The notes: generated from the letters alone by a model not told the origin. A stretch of 64,000 nt of DNA from Cyclonatronum proteinivorum (GCF_003353065.1 NZ_CP027806.1:2810501-2874500); one strand, 5' to 3'. Counted from the stretch's first letter, positions 45,534 to 56,436 are shown. Made by a program: numbers and translations.

Positions 45534-45850
45534 ATTTTACTTGTCTTTGATATGACTTAGTCCTGTTTTTGTCTCATTTTTGTTACAGCTTTGGTATAGC
45601 CTAAACCCGGGCAATTCTGATCTTTGGAAAGGCGGGATGTTCGTGGGCGTTCCTGCTTAGGAGTGGGACAGCACAGAGGCGGGAAACCAAAGTTAACCGC
45701 GACCACCGTCAACCCGGAAACGCCTTGAAGTACGCCCGGCGCGGCAAGCCGCGCCGCTTGCTCAGCCCCCAATCATTACCCCCAACCCGTCTTCCCGGAA
45801 ACCGTGCGGTTCACGGGTTTTGGGAGGTGGCCCTGCACGCTGTCGCACGG

Positions 45851-46045
45851 TTATCCGGGATCTGCCAAAGTGGACCTGCCGCTATGCAATAGCCGGTTTG
45901 GGATGCCTGTACTGCAAAATGCTTGATACAATTTAGGGTGCCTGTCACGAACATTGTCGCATGGCGAAGCTGGCAGATCCCGGATAAGGCCGCAGGCAAG
46001 CGGGGCATTTAAGTAGCATTGGTGCGGGCCTTTCCGGGATGTCGG
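45851..46045. repeat. Solitary copy of the ~342-bp repeat family (R4)
   Basis: Bounded by perfect 17-bp inverted arms, TTATCCGGGATCTGCCA at 45851-45867 and TGGCAGATCCCGGATAA at 45971-45987. It continues through GGGGCATTTA-like and TTTCCGGGATG sequence, as in the tandem units at 62239-63590. No gene is present. Confidence 0.65.
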
Positions 46046-46064
46046 GGTGTGGTTTTGTAAACAA

Positions 46065-46231
46065 CAGCCCTGCAAGGGCTACATACCAAAGCCCGGGGTG
46101 ACAACCCCGGGTTGGCGGACCCAACACACATTGAGCCCTGAAAGGGCGGCATACCTCGGGGGCGTGGCGCAGAACGGAGTGTGCCGTTCCAAAATGGTTT
46201 CTTCTGATGACCTGAAATTGAGGTTGGCGAA
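46065..46231. repeat. Repeat R5, copy 1
   Basis: Built from short palindromes AGCCCTGCAAGGGCT, CCCGGGGTGACAACCCCGGG and AGCCCTGAAAGGGCGGCATA, then GTTCCAAAATGGTTTCTTCTG. A matching copy is at 63699-63860. Confidence 0.75.
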
Positions 46232-46368
46232 CAAGTAGTTGCGGAATTTTTCCAAACGCTTCTAAACCATCTTATTCATCTTTCAAGCCTATAAATCCTG
46301 TTCAAAAAAGGGGCCTGACCTGACATCAGGAGCAAATGCGTTTCGTGGTATGCCGAACCGCCGTGCCC

Positions 46369-48950
46369 GTCACACCCCGCCCGTTCGCTGCGCTCACCCG
46401 GGCACCCCTCTCGCAGAGGGGAAATTTAGCTCCGTGGCGTTTCAGGGTTTCCAGACTCAAAACAAAATGTTGTTATTCAGGCATCGAAGTCGTTATTAAA
46501 ACGGCACTTGCCAACTCCCCTCTCGAGAGGGGTGGCCCTTTTTCAGTGTGTCACGAAACAGTATGTCGGTGTGTCAGTGTGTCTTTTGCAGGTTATGATG
46601 TTGATATTATTTGGGATACAAAATTCCCCTCTCGAGAGGGGTGGCCCCTGTAGATGGGCGTAAAGGGCCATTGAAGCCCGAACCGCACCCAGTCCCTTTC
46701 AACGCCCAAATGCTGACGGGCCGGGGTGTGGAGAGGCCGACCGAAGGCTACGAACCAAATTACCGGCACTAATGCAATGGATGGGACAGCCTGCGGGTAG
46801 AAGCTCCTTGGCGTAAGCTGCTGGAATTCCGGCATCGCGGCGGTCACACCCCGCCCGTTCGCTTCGCTCACCCGGGCCCCCCTCTCGCAGAGGGGAATTT
46901 TAGCTCCGTGGCTTTTCAGGGTTTCCAGACTCAAAACAAAATGTTGTAATTCAGGCATCGAAGTCGTTATTAACACGGCACTTGCCAACTCCCCTCTTGA
47001 GTGGGGTGGTCCTTTTTCAGTGTGTCACAAAACAGTATGTCGGTGTGTCAGTGTGTCTTTTGCAGGTTATAACGTTGATATTATTTGGGATACAAAATTC
47101 CCCTCTCGAGAGGGGTGGCCCCTGTAGGTGGGCGTGAAGGGCCATGTGGCCCGAACCGCACCCAGTCCCTTTCAACGCCCAAATGCTGACGGGCCGGGGT
47201 GTGGAGAGGCCGACCGAAGGCTACGAACCAAATTACCGGCACTAATGCAATGGATGAGACAGCCTGTGAGTAGAAGCTCCTTGGCGTAAGCTGCTGGAAT
47301 CCCGGCACCGAGGCGGTCACACCCCGCCCGTTCGCTTCGCTCACCCGGGCACCCCTCTCGCAGAGGGGAATTTTAGCTCCGTGGCGTTTCAGGATTTCCA
47401 GACTCAAAACAAAATGTTGTTATTAAGGCATCGAAGTCATTATTAATACGGCACTTGCCAACTCCCATCTCGAGAGGGGTGGCCCCGGTAGATGTCGTGA
47501 AGGGCCATGTGGCCCGAACCGCACCCAGTCCCTTTCAACGCCCAAATGCTGACGGGCCGGGGTGTGGAGAGGCCGACCGAAGGCTACGAACCAAATTACC
47601 GGCACTAATGCAATGGATGGGACAGCCTGCGGGTAGAAGCTCCTTGGCGTAAGCTGCTGGAATTCCGGCATCGCGGCGGTCACACCCCGCCCGTTCGCTT
47701 CGCTCACCCGGGCACCCCTCTCGCAGAGGGGAATTTTAGCTCCGTGGCGTTTCAGGATTTCCAGACTCAAAACAAAATGTTGTTATTCAGGCATCGAAGT
47801 CGTTATTAACACGGCACTTGCCAACTCCCCTCTCGCAGAGGGGAATTTTAGCTCCGTGGCGTTTCAGGATTTCCAGACTCAAAACAAAATGTTGTTATTA
47901 AGGCATCGAAGTCATTATTAATACGGCACTTGCCAACTCCCCTCTCGAGAGGGGTGGCCCCGGTAGATGTCGTGAAGGGCCATGTGGCCCGAACCGCACC
48001 CAGTCCCTTTCAACGCCCAAATGCTGACGGGCCGGGGTGTGGTGAGGCTGACCGAAGGCAACGAACCAAATTACAGGCACTAATGCAATGGATGAGACAG
48101 CCTGCGGGTAGAAGCTCCTTGGCGTAAGCTGCTGGAATTCCGGCATCGTGCCCGTCACACCCCGCCCGTTCGCTGCGCTCACCCGGGCACCCCTCTCGCA
48201 GAGGGGAAATTTAGCTCCGTGGCGTTTCAGGGTTTCCAGACTCAAAACAAAATGTTGTAATTCAGGCATCGAAGTCGTTATTAATACGGCACTTGCAAAC
48301 TCCCCTCTTGAGAGGGGTGGCCCTTTTTCAGTGTGTCACGAAACAGTATGTCGGTGTGTCAGTGTGTCTTTTGCAGGTTATGATGTTGATATTATTTGGG
48401 ATACAAAATTCCCCTCTCGAGAGGGGTGGCCCAGTTAGAGGTGTGTGAAGGGCCATTGTAGCCTGAACCGCACCCAATCCCTTTCAACGCCCAAATGCTG
48501 ACGGGCCGGGGTGTGGAGAGGCCGACCGAAGGCTACGAACCAAATTACAGGCACTAATGCAATGGATGGGACAGCCTGCGGGTAGAAGCTCCTTGGCGTA
48601 AGCTGCTGGAATTCCGGCATCGAGGCGGTCACACCCCGCCCGTTCGCTGCGCTCACCCGGGCAAACCTCTCGCAGAGGTGTGTTTTAGCTCCGTGGCTTT
48701 TCAGGGTTTCCAGACTCAAAACAAAATGTTGTTATTCAGGCATCGAAGTCGTTATTAACACGGCACTTGCCAACTCCCATCTTGAGAGGGGTGGCCCCGG
48801 TAGATGTCGTGAAGGGCCATGTAGCCCGAACCGCACCCATTCCCTTTCAACGCCCAAATGCTGACGGGCCGGGGTGTGGAGAGGCCGACCGAAGGCTACG
48901 AACCAAATTACAGGCACTAATGCAATGGATGAGACAGCCTGCGGGTAAGA
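46369..48950. repeat. Tandem array of six ~474-bp non-coding units (R3)
   Basis: Unit landmarks GTCACACCCCGCCCGTTCGC begin at 46369, 46843, 47316, 47679, 48154 and 48628, so periods are 474, 473, 363, 475 and 474. The short unit lacks a ~110-base module beginning CCTTTTTCAGTGTGTCAC. Each unit carries the palindromes CCCCTCTCGCAGAGGGG and CCCCTCTCGAGAGGGG. Reading frames stay open on both strands in most units but have no plausible protein features. Copies differ by scattered substitutions. Confidence 0.9.
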
Positions 48951-49256
48951 AACATTTAGTTACCCCCGAACCCGCGCGCAGGGACGCGTCTCTACGGGGG
49001 TGAATTTTGGTTACCGGGTAGTACTGCTTTGGGAGATCCCTCACATGAGGTTTCGAATGGTTTTTGAGGTTTTCCTGCTGCTGTGGCTTCTGGTGCTTCC
49101 CTGATGGCTCCCGATGTTCGGGATGACGGGTTGTTTTTATTTGAGTTAAAGAAAGATGTATGCCTGGATCTCCTGTGCCGGACATGCCCGGCAGCAAAAA
49201 TTGGATGGCTAAGGGTGTCTTTGTGCAAATTCCGCGTTTTCTTCAGCGGGTAACGT
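48951..49256. other. Gap between array and R1 copy, no gene seen
   Basis: Contains a partial inverted match to repeat R2 (GGGAGATCCCTCACATGAGG at 49030-49049) and otherwise unassigned sequence. Confidence 0.4.
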
Positions 49257-49349
49257 GCAAAAAATAGCACGGCGCAATGAGACCGATTTGGGGTGCCGGG
49301 AATCAGCATTGCAGACCGTGATGCTCTCGGGGTTTCCCCCAAAAAAAAG
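49257..49349 (-). repeat. Dispersed element R1, copy 4
   Basis: On the minus strand: TTTTTTTTGGGGGAAACCCC (a GGGG-GAAA-CCCC mini-hairpin), GAGAGCATCACGGTC, ACCCCAAATCGGTCTCA, then a T-run. It follows the terminator of the 2129-residue gene, in the same direction as that gene. Confidence 0.8.
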
Positions 49350-49377
49350 AACCGGAATCAGCGGGGCTGTCCGGTTC
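49341..49377 (-). terminator. Terminator of the large T9SS gene
   Basis: On the minus strand GAACCGGA pairs with TCCGGTTC around a 13-base loop and is followed by eight T, which are also the first bases of R1 copy 4. A second hairpin, AGTCCCGGGG with CCCCGGGACT at 49408-49445, lies between it and the gene. Confidence 0.75.
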
Positions 49378-49464
49378 AGGGTGGGGTGCGGGGTTTTGTG
49401 CCGCGGGAGTCCCGGGGGATGGTGGGATGGCCTTGCCCCGGGACTTTTGGTCTTGCTGGGATGC

Positions 49465-52400
49465 TTATTTCACGAGCGTCATTTTGCGGGTTTGGGTGAA
49501 GGTTCGGTTGTCGCTAACGGCATGCAGGCGGTACACATATACGCCGCTTGCGAGGCGGGAGGCATCGAATGCCGCGGTGTGGAAGCCGGCGGTTTGCAGC
49601 CCGTTTTGCAGCAACGCTACCCGCTGACCCAGCAGGTTGAACACTTCAAGCCTGACCTCAGCCGCTTCGGGCAGGGCGTAGCGGATGCTTGTGCCGGGGT
49701 TAAACGGGTTGGGGTAGTTCTGATTGAGTTCAAATGTGAGGGGTATTTCTGAGGCGGTGTCGCCGCCTTCGTGCGTGGGGGTGCCGTAATGGATTTCGAG
49801 CAGGAAGCGGGCCTCGGCCTCTCCGTGCAGGCTTCCCCCGTGGAGTTCTTCCGAAAGCAGGGAGACCGGCAGTGCGCGCGGGGCCTGCATGCGGGTGGGC
49901 GCGGGGGCAGCGGAGAAGGCGTCAGGGATGGCGGCGCGTGTGTTTTCGGGGATGTAAGCTGTTTGCTGCCGTCTAGCGCGGCGGCTTCCTTCCCGATTGC
50001 TTTCTACTGCGGTGAGTCCGCCGGTTTGGGGCAGGCTCCGGCTGAGGGCTGTTTCGAGCTGCACCTCAATCGCGCTGCCCGCATGCCATTCGTACTGCTC
50101 TCCGGTGTGCTGATCGGTCAGGTACACGCGGATGTCATCGGCGGCTTCGTGTGCGAGCCAGGTTTCAGAGAGGGTGAGGCGGTGCAGTCCGCTGCGGCTG
50201 CTGCGGATGTGAAGCGGAATCTGAAGCACGCTGCCGTAGGCCGGGGCATGGTACTGCTTGAGGGCCGGGAAGCCGTCCTCATCCCACAGCTCAACGGTGA
50301 GGCGGTGCTGCGTGAGGCCTGCCGGGCGGTAAACCGGCATCAGCGCTGAAGCGTTGTCCTCAAAGAGGGAGACGAGCGCCACATCTTCACGGCCGGAAAC
50401 GGGGTGTTCGGCCCGGATGGCCATGAGCAGGCTTTCTGCGGCGGCCAAAGGTGCGGCTCCGGCCTCCGCAGTAGCGGAGAAGGGCTCTCCGGATGCGCCG
50501 GCGCGGTGCAGGTTTCCGCCAGTTGCCGCATGTGCCGGGGTGATGGTGATGGCGGAGGTTTGGCCGTGTGCGGCATTGGCCTGCACCCAAAAGCCCTGAA
50601 AGGGCGGGATGATGCCATCATGCGCGGTTTCGCCGAGGAGGCCGCCTGTGCCGGGGGTAAACAGGCGGTATCCGCCTTCGTTGCTGAAGAGGGTGTTGTC
50701 GAAGACAAAGATGCCCGGGCTTACCCCCGAAAGGCCGTTTGCCGCAACGGCTTCCCAGCTGACGGGGAAGGGGTAGGGGTTGGAAACCAGGTGCCAGCCG
50801 GCGGATCCGGGAAGGTTGTCGGGGTTGGTGTTGGTGAGTGAAATTTCGGCATCTGTGAGGAGCGGGAAGCCCGTGTGCCGGACTTGCAGGGCGTTGTCAT
50901 CTTCATCTTCATACATAAAAATGAGGGCCGCTTTTCCGCTTGCCTGTGTTTCGGCGCTGCGGGTTCCGAAAATATGGCTGCTGTGCAGGGGGATTTGCCA
51001 GATCCGGCTGATTTCGTTGTAGAGGTACACGTTGGAGTCGCCGTCTTCGGAATTGCCTGCACCGGGGTAGCCTTGTGTCCAGATATCGGCGAGCACTTCG
51101 GCATAGGTTGCCAGCGGACCCGGTGCGCCGATGATGCGCCAGCCGGAGCGGTTGGGGGTTACCGGCACAATGGTATCGATCACGAGGGCGGTGCTGTATT
51201 CCCCGGCTACGACAGGGCCCGTGCGGGTAAAGGTTTGATCCTGCGCGTTTTGGGTCCAGTCGGTTTGGATCTGCCATTGCGATTCGGGCGTTTCCCGGTA
51301 CAGGACGCGCTCGACCAGTCCCTGCGTGTAGCTGCCGGTATCGGATAATCCGGTTTGTTCGCTTGTATGGTTGTAGCTGAGGGTGATGCTGCCCTGTACG
51401 TTTGTGTTTTCGGGGATGAAGTTCCAGCTCACGCCCCGCCGCCGGGCTTCAAGACCGCCGGGGAAGTGCTCGCCGGCATCGGAACTTCTGCGGTCGCGGA
51501 GGTCAATTGTTGCGGAAACGAACATGCTGAGGCCGCCGCCGCTCAGGTTCTGAATGCTAACTTCGGCCCCCTGCGGACCTGCAGAAGCCGTTTGACCCGG
51601 AATCAAGGTGTTGCCGAACTGCCCGATGGGTGCGCTGCTTTGGGTTACCCATTGCGGACTACCCTGAAAGCTGCCGGTAGCGGTGCCCCGCAGGTCGGCT
51701 GCAGAAGTGCCGCTACGGTCGTCAAACCGCAGGTAAACGGTGAGGTCCTGGAAACGCGGGGAGGAGATTCCCACAACTTCATGCATATGCTGCTGAATTT
51801 CAGCCTGCGAGAGGGCCCGGTTCCAGATCCGGAATTCGTCGAGGGTGCCGTCCAGGAAATTGTTTTCTACAAACCGGCCGATATGCAGTTCGGCTGTGCC
51901 GGTGAGCGGCGGCTTTTCGGCACCAGTACCGTCAAGCTGACCATTCAGATAAATGCGCTGTTCCTGCGTGGCAAGGTCGTACACGAAGGCCGCATGGTAC
52001 CAAACGCCGGTTTGCAGCTGTGTACCGGCGGTTGTGTCGTTACCCCAAAAGCCCATGTGCAGGCGCTGATTACGTGCCAGCAGGTGCAGGCTGTTGCTCT
52101 CCGTACCACCGGTGGGCGCGCCGGCAATGGGGGCATCGCCACCGGGAAGGGTATTGAACCTAACCCATGTTTCGATGGTGAAACTGGCTTCTGTAAGTCC
52201 CAGCTCTGTTGCATTCTTACCGGTTGGCAAAAAGCTGCCACCGGAAAAAGAAAGCGCGCCTTCAGCTCCGAACGCTTCCGGAATAGCAATACCGGAGGCA
52301 TTCAGCACGCTGCCTGCTTCCGATTCAAAGTTTGAAGCAGCGATGCTCAGGGAAACCTCGCCCAAATAGGCAGTAAGTTCACCTGAGATGTGGAGCTGTG

Positions 52401-55400
52401 TCTGTTCGCCGCCTTTCAGGGCGGGGATGGTCCAGGTGCTGCCGCTCAGGGCGTCGTTAGGGCTGCTCAGGTTTTCGATGTTTTGCCCGGTGATTTGCAC
52501 CTCGACAGCGGCAAGGTCTGACAAGCCGGTATTGCTGACCTCAAGGGTGAGCAGCACATTGCCGGAGGCATCATTTCCGGTGTACATTACGCGCGACTGC
52601 AGGGTCGTTACCGGGCGGGTGAGGGCAAGCTGTTGTTCTTGTACCGATCCGGTAAAGGTATAGGTTTTTTGTACCGGATCATGCGTCCAGCCGGTTGCCC
52701 GTATCCATTTGCTGCCTTCGCCGCTTCGGGTGAGCAGTTGCAGGGCGCCATCCTCATAAAAGTCATAGTTGAGGGTGAGGGTGGCAGTTGTACTGTTGCT
52801 TGTCGGAAAAACACCGAATACGGCATCGGTCCGGTTAATGAAAGGAGTGCTTTCGTCAAACTCAGCTGCGACCGGATCAGAAGTATTCAGGGCGATGAAA
52901 CCGCTGCTGTTGTTTCCGTAGCGATATAAGGAGAGCGAACCGAGGCCCAGCTGTGCCTGTATGCTCAGGTTGGCGTCTGAAAGCGATTCGGAAATAGTAT
53001 TGGGCGGTAAAAAAATGCTGTGCTGACCCAAAGGCATCACGGGCGCAAACCACGATGGATTGTTGACGATATCCGCAATTGTAACCGGCGCGTTTTGCGT
53101 GACTTCAAAAATACGATTACCGCTATGGTCGGGGTTGAAGTAGCCATCGGTTTGGGCTTCGTTGAAGGTGTAGTTGGCCAGCAGTCCCGGCGTGTTTCGG
53201 GGGAGGGTGCGATTCATCCCGGCCTGAATTTCGGCTGTAGTGCGGGCACCCTGCCAGATGCGGAGTTCGTTCATGCTGCCGTTGAAATATTCATTGATCC
53301 AGCGGCCAATCAGCAGCGGTGCGTTAATACCGTCCGGGTGAGCATCGAAAGCATAGGTTTCCCTGAGTCCGGAAAAAATGCCGTCCACATAAATGCGTTG
53401 TTCGCCCGCATTATTATCAAATACAAAGGCGACATGATACCAGCGGTTGGCCTGCAGGCTCCGGGCAGCGGTGAGGTCATTACCAAAAAAGCCCATATTT
53501 AGCTGAGCATTACGCACAATCAGGTGCAGGCTTGCGTTGTTAGCAACCATACTGGGATGACCTAAAATGGGATTGTCGCCTGAAGTATTGTTGAGACGAA
53601 TCCACGCTTCAACCGTAAAGCTGTCTTGGGGGATGCCCAGCATGGTATCGCTCATGCGGGTATTGATGTAATCGCTTGTGCCGTTGAAAGCCATCGCGGT
53701 ACCGGCGCCCAAGGGTTCTTCGGTCAGGTTTTCGAGCTTAAGCCGCAGGGCCGGAATCGGAAATTGAGGGTTGATGTCGCCCGGCTCGTTATACCGGTGA
53801 ACCTGCAAATAGGGATAGGATTCATAATCACCTTCCTGTATTTCCCAAATGGTATCGAAATCGAAACCTGCATTTTCAAATACTGATTTGGTTCGCATTT
53901 GTGCACTGTTTAGAGCTTGTCCGCCGCCGGGTAAAGGCAATAAGTTTAATTGTTTGGTAATAGCCAAACCACCTGTAACCGATTCATCCCAGAAAAGGCC
54001 TTCTATGTTTTGGGGTACAACTGTGTTGCCAAACCTACCCGTAAGCGCTCCGATCCAGTCACGCCGATGGATTTCATCAAAGTTGCAGCTTATATGAACA
54101 TTTGAAATGTTCATCGTGCCGCCATCATAAGCCCCACTCCCAAAAAGCCCCCCTCCATGAGCCCCTCTTAACCGAACGGCGGTATGAACATCATATACAC
54201 TACCGTTGTTTGAGAATCTTCCAATCAGCCCTCCTGCCGAACCTCTGGCCCCGCCAAAGGAGTCGTGTCCGGCTGTTTTTACAAAACCAGTAGTAAATAC
54301 TTTATATACAACAAAATTAGCATCACCTACGCCCGCAACGGGGCCCCCAGCCATTCTGCCGGTAAAATCGACGTCAAGCAGCATCAGATCACGCACTGTT
54401 CCACCCCTAAGGATGCTGAATAGGCCCATATCATTCCAATCCGGACGGTTTATAAATAAATTGGAGATGGCATAGCCGTCCCCGCTAAAAGTACCCGTAA
54501 ACGTACCAAGGGGCATCCAACCGGCACCGCCATCAGCCTGTGGTGAAGCCAGTTCTTCATAGGCCAATGTGTTGCTGTCAAGATGATTCGTAAGTTTGTG
54601 GTGCGAACCCAAGCGGTGCCGCACATTATTCAGATGAAACCAGTTTGAAATGAGATAGGGCGTATCACCACTGCCGTTCCCGCCGGCAAAGAGCTGCAGA
54701 CCCGGAAGTGGGTTAGGGCCGTTTGAAACAAGGGGAGAGTCGTAGGTAAATCCCTGCAAATACGGAAAACTTCCTGATAATTCGGTTCCGATCTGCCATA
54801 CGCCTGTTGATGGAGTGAAGTCAAAGCCCGAAAAGCTGTTTTGACTGAGCATTTGTGCTTCTGTAAGCCCGGTTGCTGTAGAGGGTTCACTGAGCGTGGC
54901 CGGCCCGTCTGTATTATAATAGACATTGGCACGGGTACAACTGTTGCAAATACCGGTTACCGGACGGATCTGCCCATCGTTGGAACCGGCTGAAACCCAT
55001 GAATTGCTAATGTGACCGTAATCTACTGCTACCAGTCCACCTGAGTTGGTTGCACCCTGAAGGATAACAGTAGAATATGAATTTGAAATGGTACCGTTGT
55101 TTTCAGCAGCTATGCCGCCCAGCTGATTACTACCATTGAGCGTGCCACGTGCAATGGCTTTAGTGATGCTCGCGTCTTCTTCCACAATACCGGCGATTGC
55201 GCTGAGATTATAGGCCCCGGTAATGTTTACATCGGCCATTATTTCTGTAAGAGTGCTGTTGCCCCCTGCCCTTAAGGTTATTCCGCTCGCATAGCAGCAG
55301 TTGGCATCTGTGGGAACGGTGATATTTCCCGAAACAGAAACCCGCTCCATAACTGAGTTATCGAAAGCTCCGGCAACTCCCGCAGCAATACCGGTTCCGC

Positions 55401-55854
55401 TAATGTTTACGTTGCGTAAATGAAGATCTTTCAGGCTGGCATTAAAGGCAATACCTATAAATGCCGCAACGAACGGGTTAGGGGAATTAATGATATGCAG
55501 ATCTGCTACAGTGAAACCTCCGCCATCCAGAGAACCCTCAAACGGTGCAAAGAAAATACCAATCGGTATCCAGCCAAGACCATTATTGGCGCTAGGAGAA
55601 GCCACAGTATGGTAGCCTTCAGTGCTGCTGTTAAGATCATTAAGCAAAACAAAATGAGAGGTCATATGGGACTTGATATTGTTCAGATGATACCAGTTGC
55701 TGATCTGAAACGCGGTTTCGGCGCTTTGTCCGTCGCCGCCGGCAAAATCCTGCCCTTTTGCTTCTGAGATCCCGAATGCCGGAATCAGCAAAGAAATCAG
55801 CAAAGTCAATGCTATGCTTACCAATAAAGAAGAAATAGAATTCATGTTGAACAT
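49465..55854 (-). CDS. Giant T9SS-exported adhesin-like protein with two LamG domains
   Basis: The 2129-residue secreted protein. After an N-terminal signal segment (SLLVSIALTLLISLLIPAFG), residues ~35-700 consist of repeated GLUG-like units (GTLNGSNQLGGIAAENNGTI and a second round starting FAGGNGSGDTPYLISNW). Two LamG/concanavalin-like domains follow at ~720-880 (DSFTVEAWIRLNN, RWYHVAFVFDNNAGEQRIYV) and ~1200-1350. Then come beta-sandwich stretches with GWHLVSNPYPFPVSW. The last ~85 residues are the T9SS type A sorting domain (NYPNPFNPGTSIRYALPEAA to TRKMTLVK). Carbohydrate or surface binding is typical of LamG/GLUG proteins. It lies downstream of a PID-CTERM-like gene on the same strand and has its own terminator. 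ATG at 55845 is an alternative start. Confidence 0.92.
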   Translation of the reverse strand: MFNMNSISSLLVSIALTLLISLLIPAFGISEAKGQDFAGGDGQSAETAFQISNWYHLNNIKSHMTSHFVLLNDLNSSTEGYHTVASPSANNGLGWIPIGIFFAPFEGSLDGGGFTVADLHIINSPNPFVAAFIGIAFNASLKDLHLRNVNISGTGIAAGVAGAFDNSVMERVSVSGNITVPTDANCCYASGITLRAGGNSTLTEIMADVNITGAYNLSAIAGIVEEDASITKAIARGTLNGSNQLGGIAAENNGTISNSYSTVILQGATNSGGLVAVDYGHISNSWVSAGSNDGQIRPVTGICNSCTRANVYYNTDGPATLSEPSTATGLTEAQMLSQNSFSGFDFTPSTGVWQIGTELSGSFPYLQGFTYDSPLVSNGPNPLPGLQLFAGGNGSGDTPYLISNWFHLNNVRHRLGSHHKLTNHLDSNTLAYEELASPQADGGAGWMPLGTFTGTFSGDGYAISNLFINRPDWNDMGLFSILRGGTVRDLMLLDVDFTGRMAGGPVAGVGDANFVVYKVFTTGFVKTAGHDSFGGARGSAGGLIGRFSNNGSVYDVHTAVRLRGAHGGGLFGSGAYDGGTMNISNVHISCNFDEIHRRDWIGALTGRFGNTVVPQNIEGLFWDESVTGGLAITKQLNLLPLPGGGQALNSAQMRTKSVFENAGFDFDTIWEIQEGDYESYPYLQVHRYNEPGDINPQFPIPALRLKLENLTEEPLGAGTAMAFNGTSDYINTRMSDTMLGIPQDSFTVEAWIRLNNTSGDNPILGHPSMVANNASLHLIVRNAQLNMGFFGNDLTAARSLQANRWYHVAFVFDNNAGEQRIYVDGIFSGLRETYAFDAHPDGINAPLLIGRWINEYFNGSMNELRIWQGARTTAEIQAGMNRTLPRNTPGLLANYTFNEAQTDGYFNPDHSGNRIFEVTQNAPVTIADIVNNPSWFAPVMPLGQHSIFLPPNTISESLSDANLSIQAQLGLGSLSLYRYGNNSSGFIALNTSDPVAAEFDESTPFINRTDAVFGVFPTSNSTTATLTLNYDFYEDGALQLLTRSGEGSKWIRATGWTHDPVQKTYTFTGSVQEQQLALTRPVTTLQSRVMYTGNDASGNVLLTLEVSNTGLSDLAAVEVQITGQNIENLSSPNDALSGSTWTIPALKGGEQTQLHISGELTAYLGEVSLSIAASNFESEAGSVLNASGIAIPEAFGAEGALSFSGGSFLPTGKNATELGLTEASFTIETWVRFNTLPGGDAPIAGAPTGGTESNSLHLLARNQRLHMGFWGNDTTAGTQLQTGVWYHAAFVYDLATQEQRIYLNGQLDGTGAEKPPLTGTAELHIGRFVENNFLDGTLDEFRIWNRALSQAEIQQHMHEVVGISSPRFQDLTVYLRFDDRSGTSAADLRGTATGSFQGSPQWVTQSSAPIGQFGNTLIPGQTASAGPQGAEVSIQNLSGGGLSMFVSATIDLRDRRSSDAGEHFPGGLEARRRGVSWNFIPENTNVQGSITLSYNHTSEQTGLSDTGSYTQGLVERVLYRETPESQWQIQTDWTQNAQDQTFTRTGPVVAGEYSTALVIDTIVPVTPNRSGWRIIGAPGPLATYAEVLADIWTQGYPGAGNSEDGDSNVYLYNEISRIWQIPLHSSHIFGTRSAETQASGKAALIFMYEDEDDNALQVRHTGFPLLTDAEISLTNTNPDNLPGSAGWHLVSNPYPFPVSWEAVAANGLSGVSPGIFVFDNTLFSNEGGYRLFTPGTGGLLGETAHDGIIPPFQGFWVQANAAHGQTSAITITPAHAATGGNLHRAGASGEPFSATAEAGAAPLAAAESLLMAIRAEHPVSGREDVALVSLFEDNASALMPVYRPAGLTQHRLTVELWDEDGFPALKQYHAPAYGSVLQIPLHIRSSRSGLHRLTLSETWLAHEAADDIRVYLTDQHTGEQYEWHAGSAIEVQLETALSRSLPQTGGLTAVESNREGSRRARRQQTAYIPENTRAAIPDAFSAAPAPTRMQAPRALPVSLLSEELHGGSLHGEAEARFLLEIHYGTPTHEGGDTASEIPLTFELNQNYPNPFNPGTSIRYALPEAAEVRLEVFNLLGQRVALLQNGLQTAGFHTAAFDASRLASGVYVYRLHAVSDNRTFTQTRKMTLVK

Positions 55855-55980
55855 ATCGCAAAAAATAGGGTGATAAAGGTTGAATCGGCCTGCATCAGGG
55901 CAGGCGCTGCCGGAAAACCAGGGGTCCGGACTGAAGTGATATTTTTCGGGGGGGGAGGCCTGTTCGATTTACAGGCTGAA

Positions 55981-56436
55981 TTACAGGTCTAAGGTTTGGT
56001 TCGGCTTCACGGCCTGATTCGCTTTGAGCTTTTTCAGGCCGTATCCGAATCCGGCTGCAACGAGCCACCATGCGGGTCCCAAGGGTACTTTTGGCGGCTC
56101 ATTCGGGAATTGCGGGGCGCCCGGTCCGGAAGCCGGGGGCGCCGGTGGAGCCGTAGCCCAGGGGTCCGGGTTGCGAACCTGCCGGGCACTTGCTACGGCA
56201 GGGCCGAACATCTGCGCAAGCGGTGCCAAAAAAGAAATTGGCTGGGTCAGGGCATGGGCGTTGTCATATCCTAAATCCGGCTTCTGCAATTCCGGCTGCA
56301 GGACGAACACCGAAACGGAGGCGGCCACATAGAGCAGCAACAGCAGACCGGCGCGCCGGATCACCGCCGGGTAATCCGGGGTTTCAGATGCCTGTTTACA
56401 GTTGTTGGAATAATTGCGGGGGGAATTGACAGTCAT
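55981..56436 (-). CDS. Small PID-CTERM-like protein
   Basis: The 151-residue protein has an N-terminal membrane helix (residues ~29-47), a Pro-rich linker (WATAPPAPPASGPGAPQFP) and a C-terminal hydrophobic segment ending in basic residues, PLGPAWWLVAAGFGYGLKKL. This closely follows the PID-CTERM layout of Bacteroidota (PIDGG...AGAGYGIKKL), a presumed sorting signal for an exosortase-like enzyme, although the PID residues themselves are changed. It is 126 bases upstream of the giant adhesin gene on the same strand, so joint surface assembly is a reasonable guess. Confidence 0.6.
   Translation of the reverse strand: MTVNSPRNYSNNCKQASETPDYPAVIRRAGLLLLLYVAASVSVFVLQPELQKPDLGYDNAHALTQPISFLAPLAQMFGPAVASARQVRNPDPWATAPPAPPASGPGAPQFPNEPPKVPLGPAWWLVAAGFGYGLKKLKANQAVKPNQTLDL

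Noticed and set aside
46336-48917. Several 60-130 codon frames repeated in the tandem array, on both strands
   Set aside because: The same bases are open on both strands and the products have no family features; openness follows from base composition of a copied unit. Similar frames in the inverted copy and the 342-bp array were rejected for the same reason.
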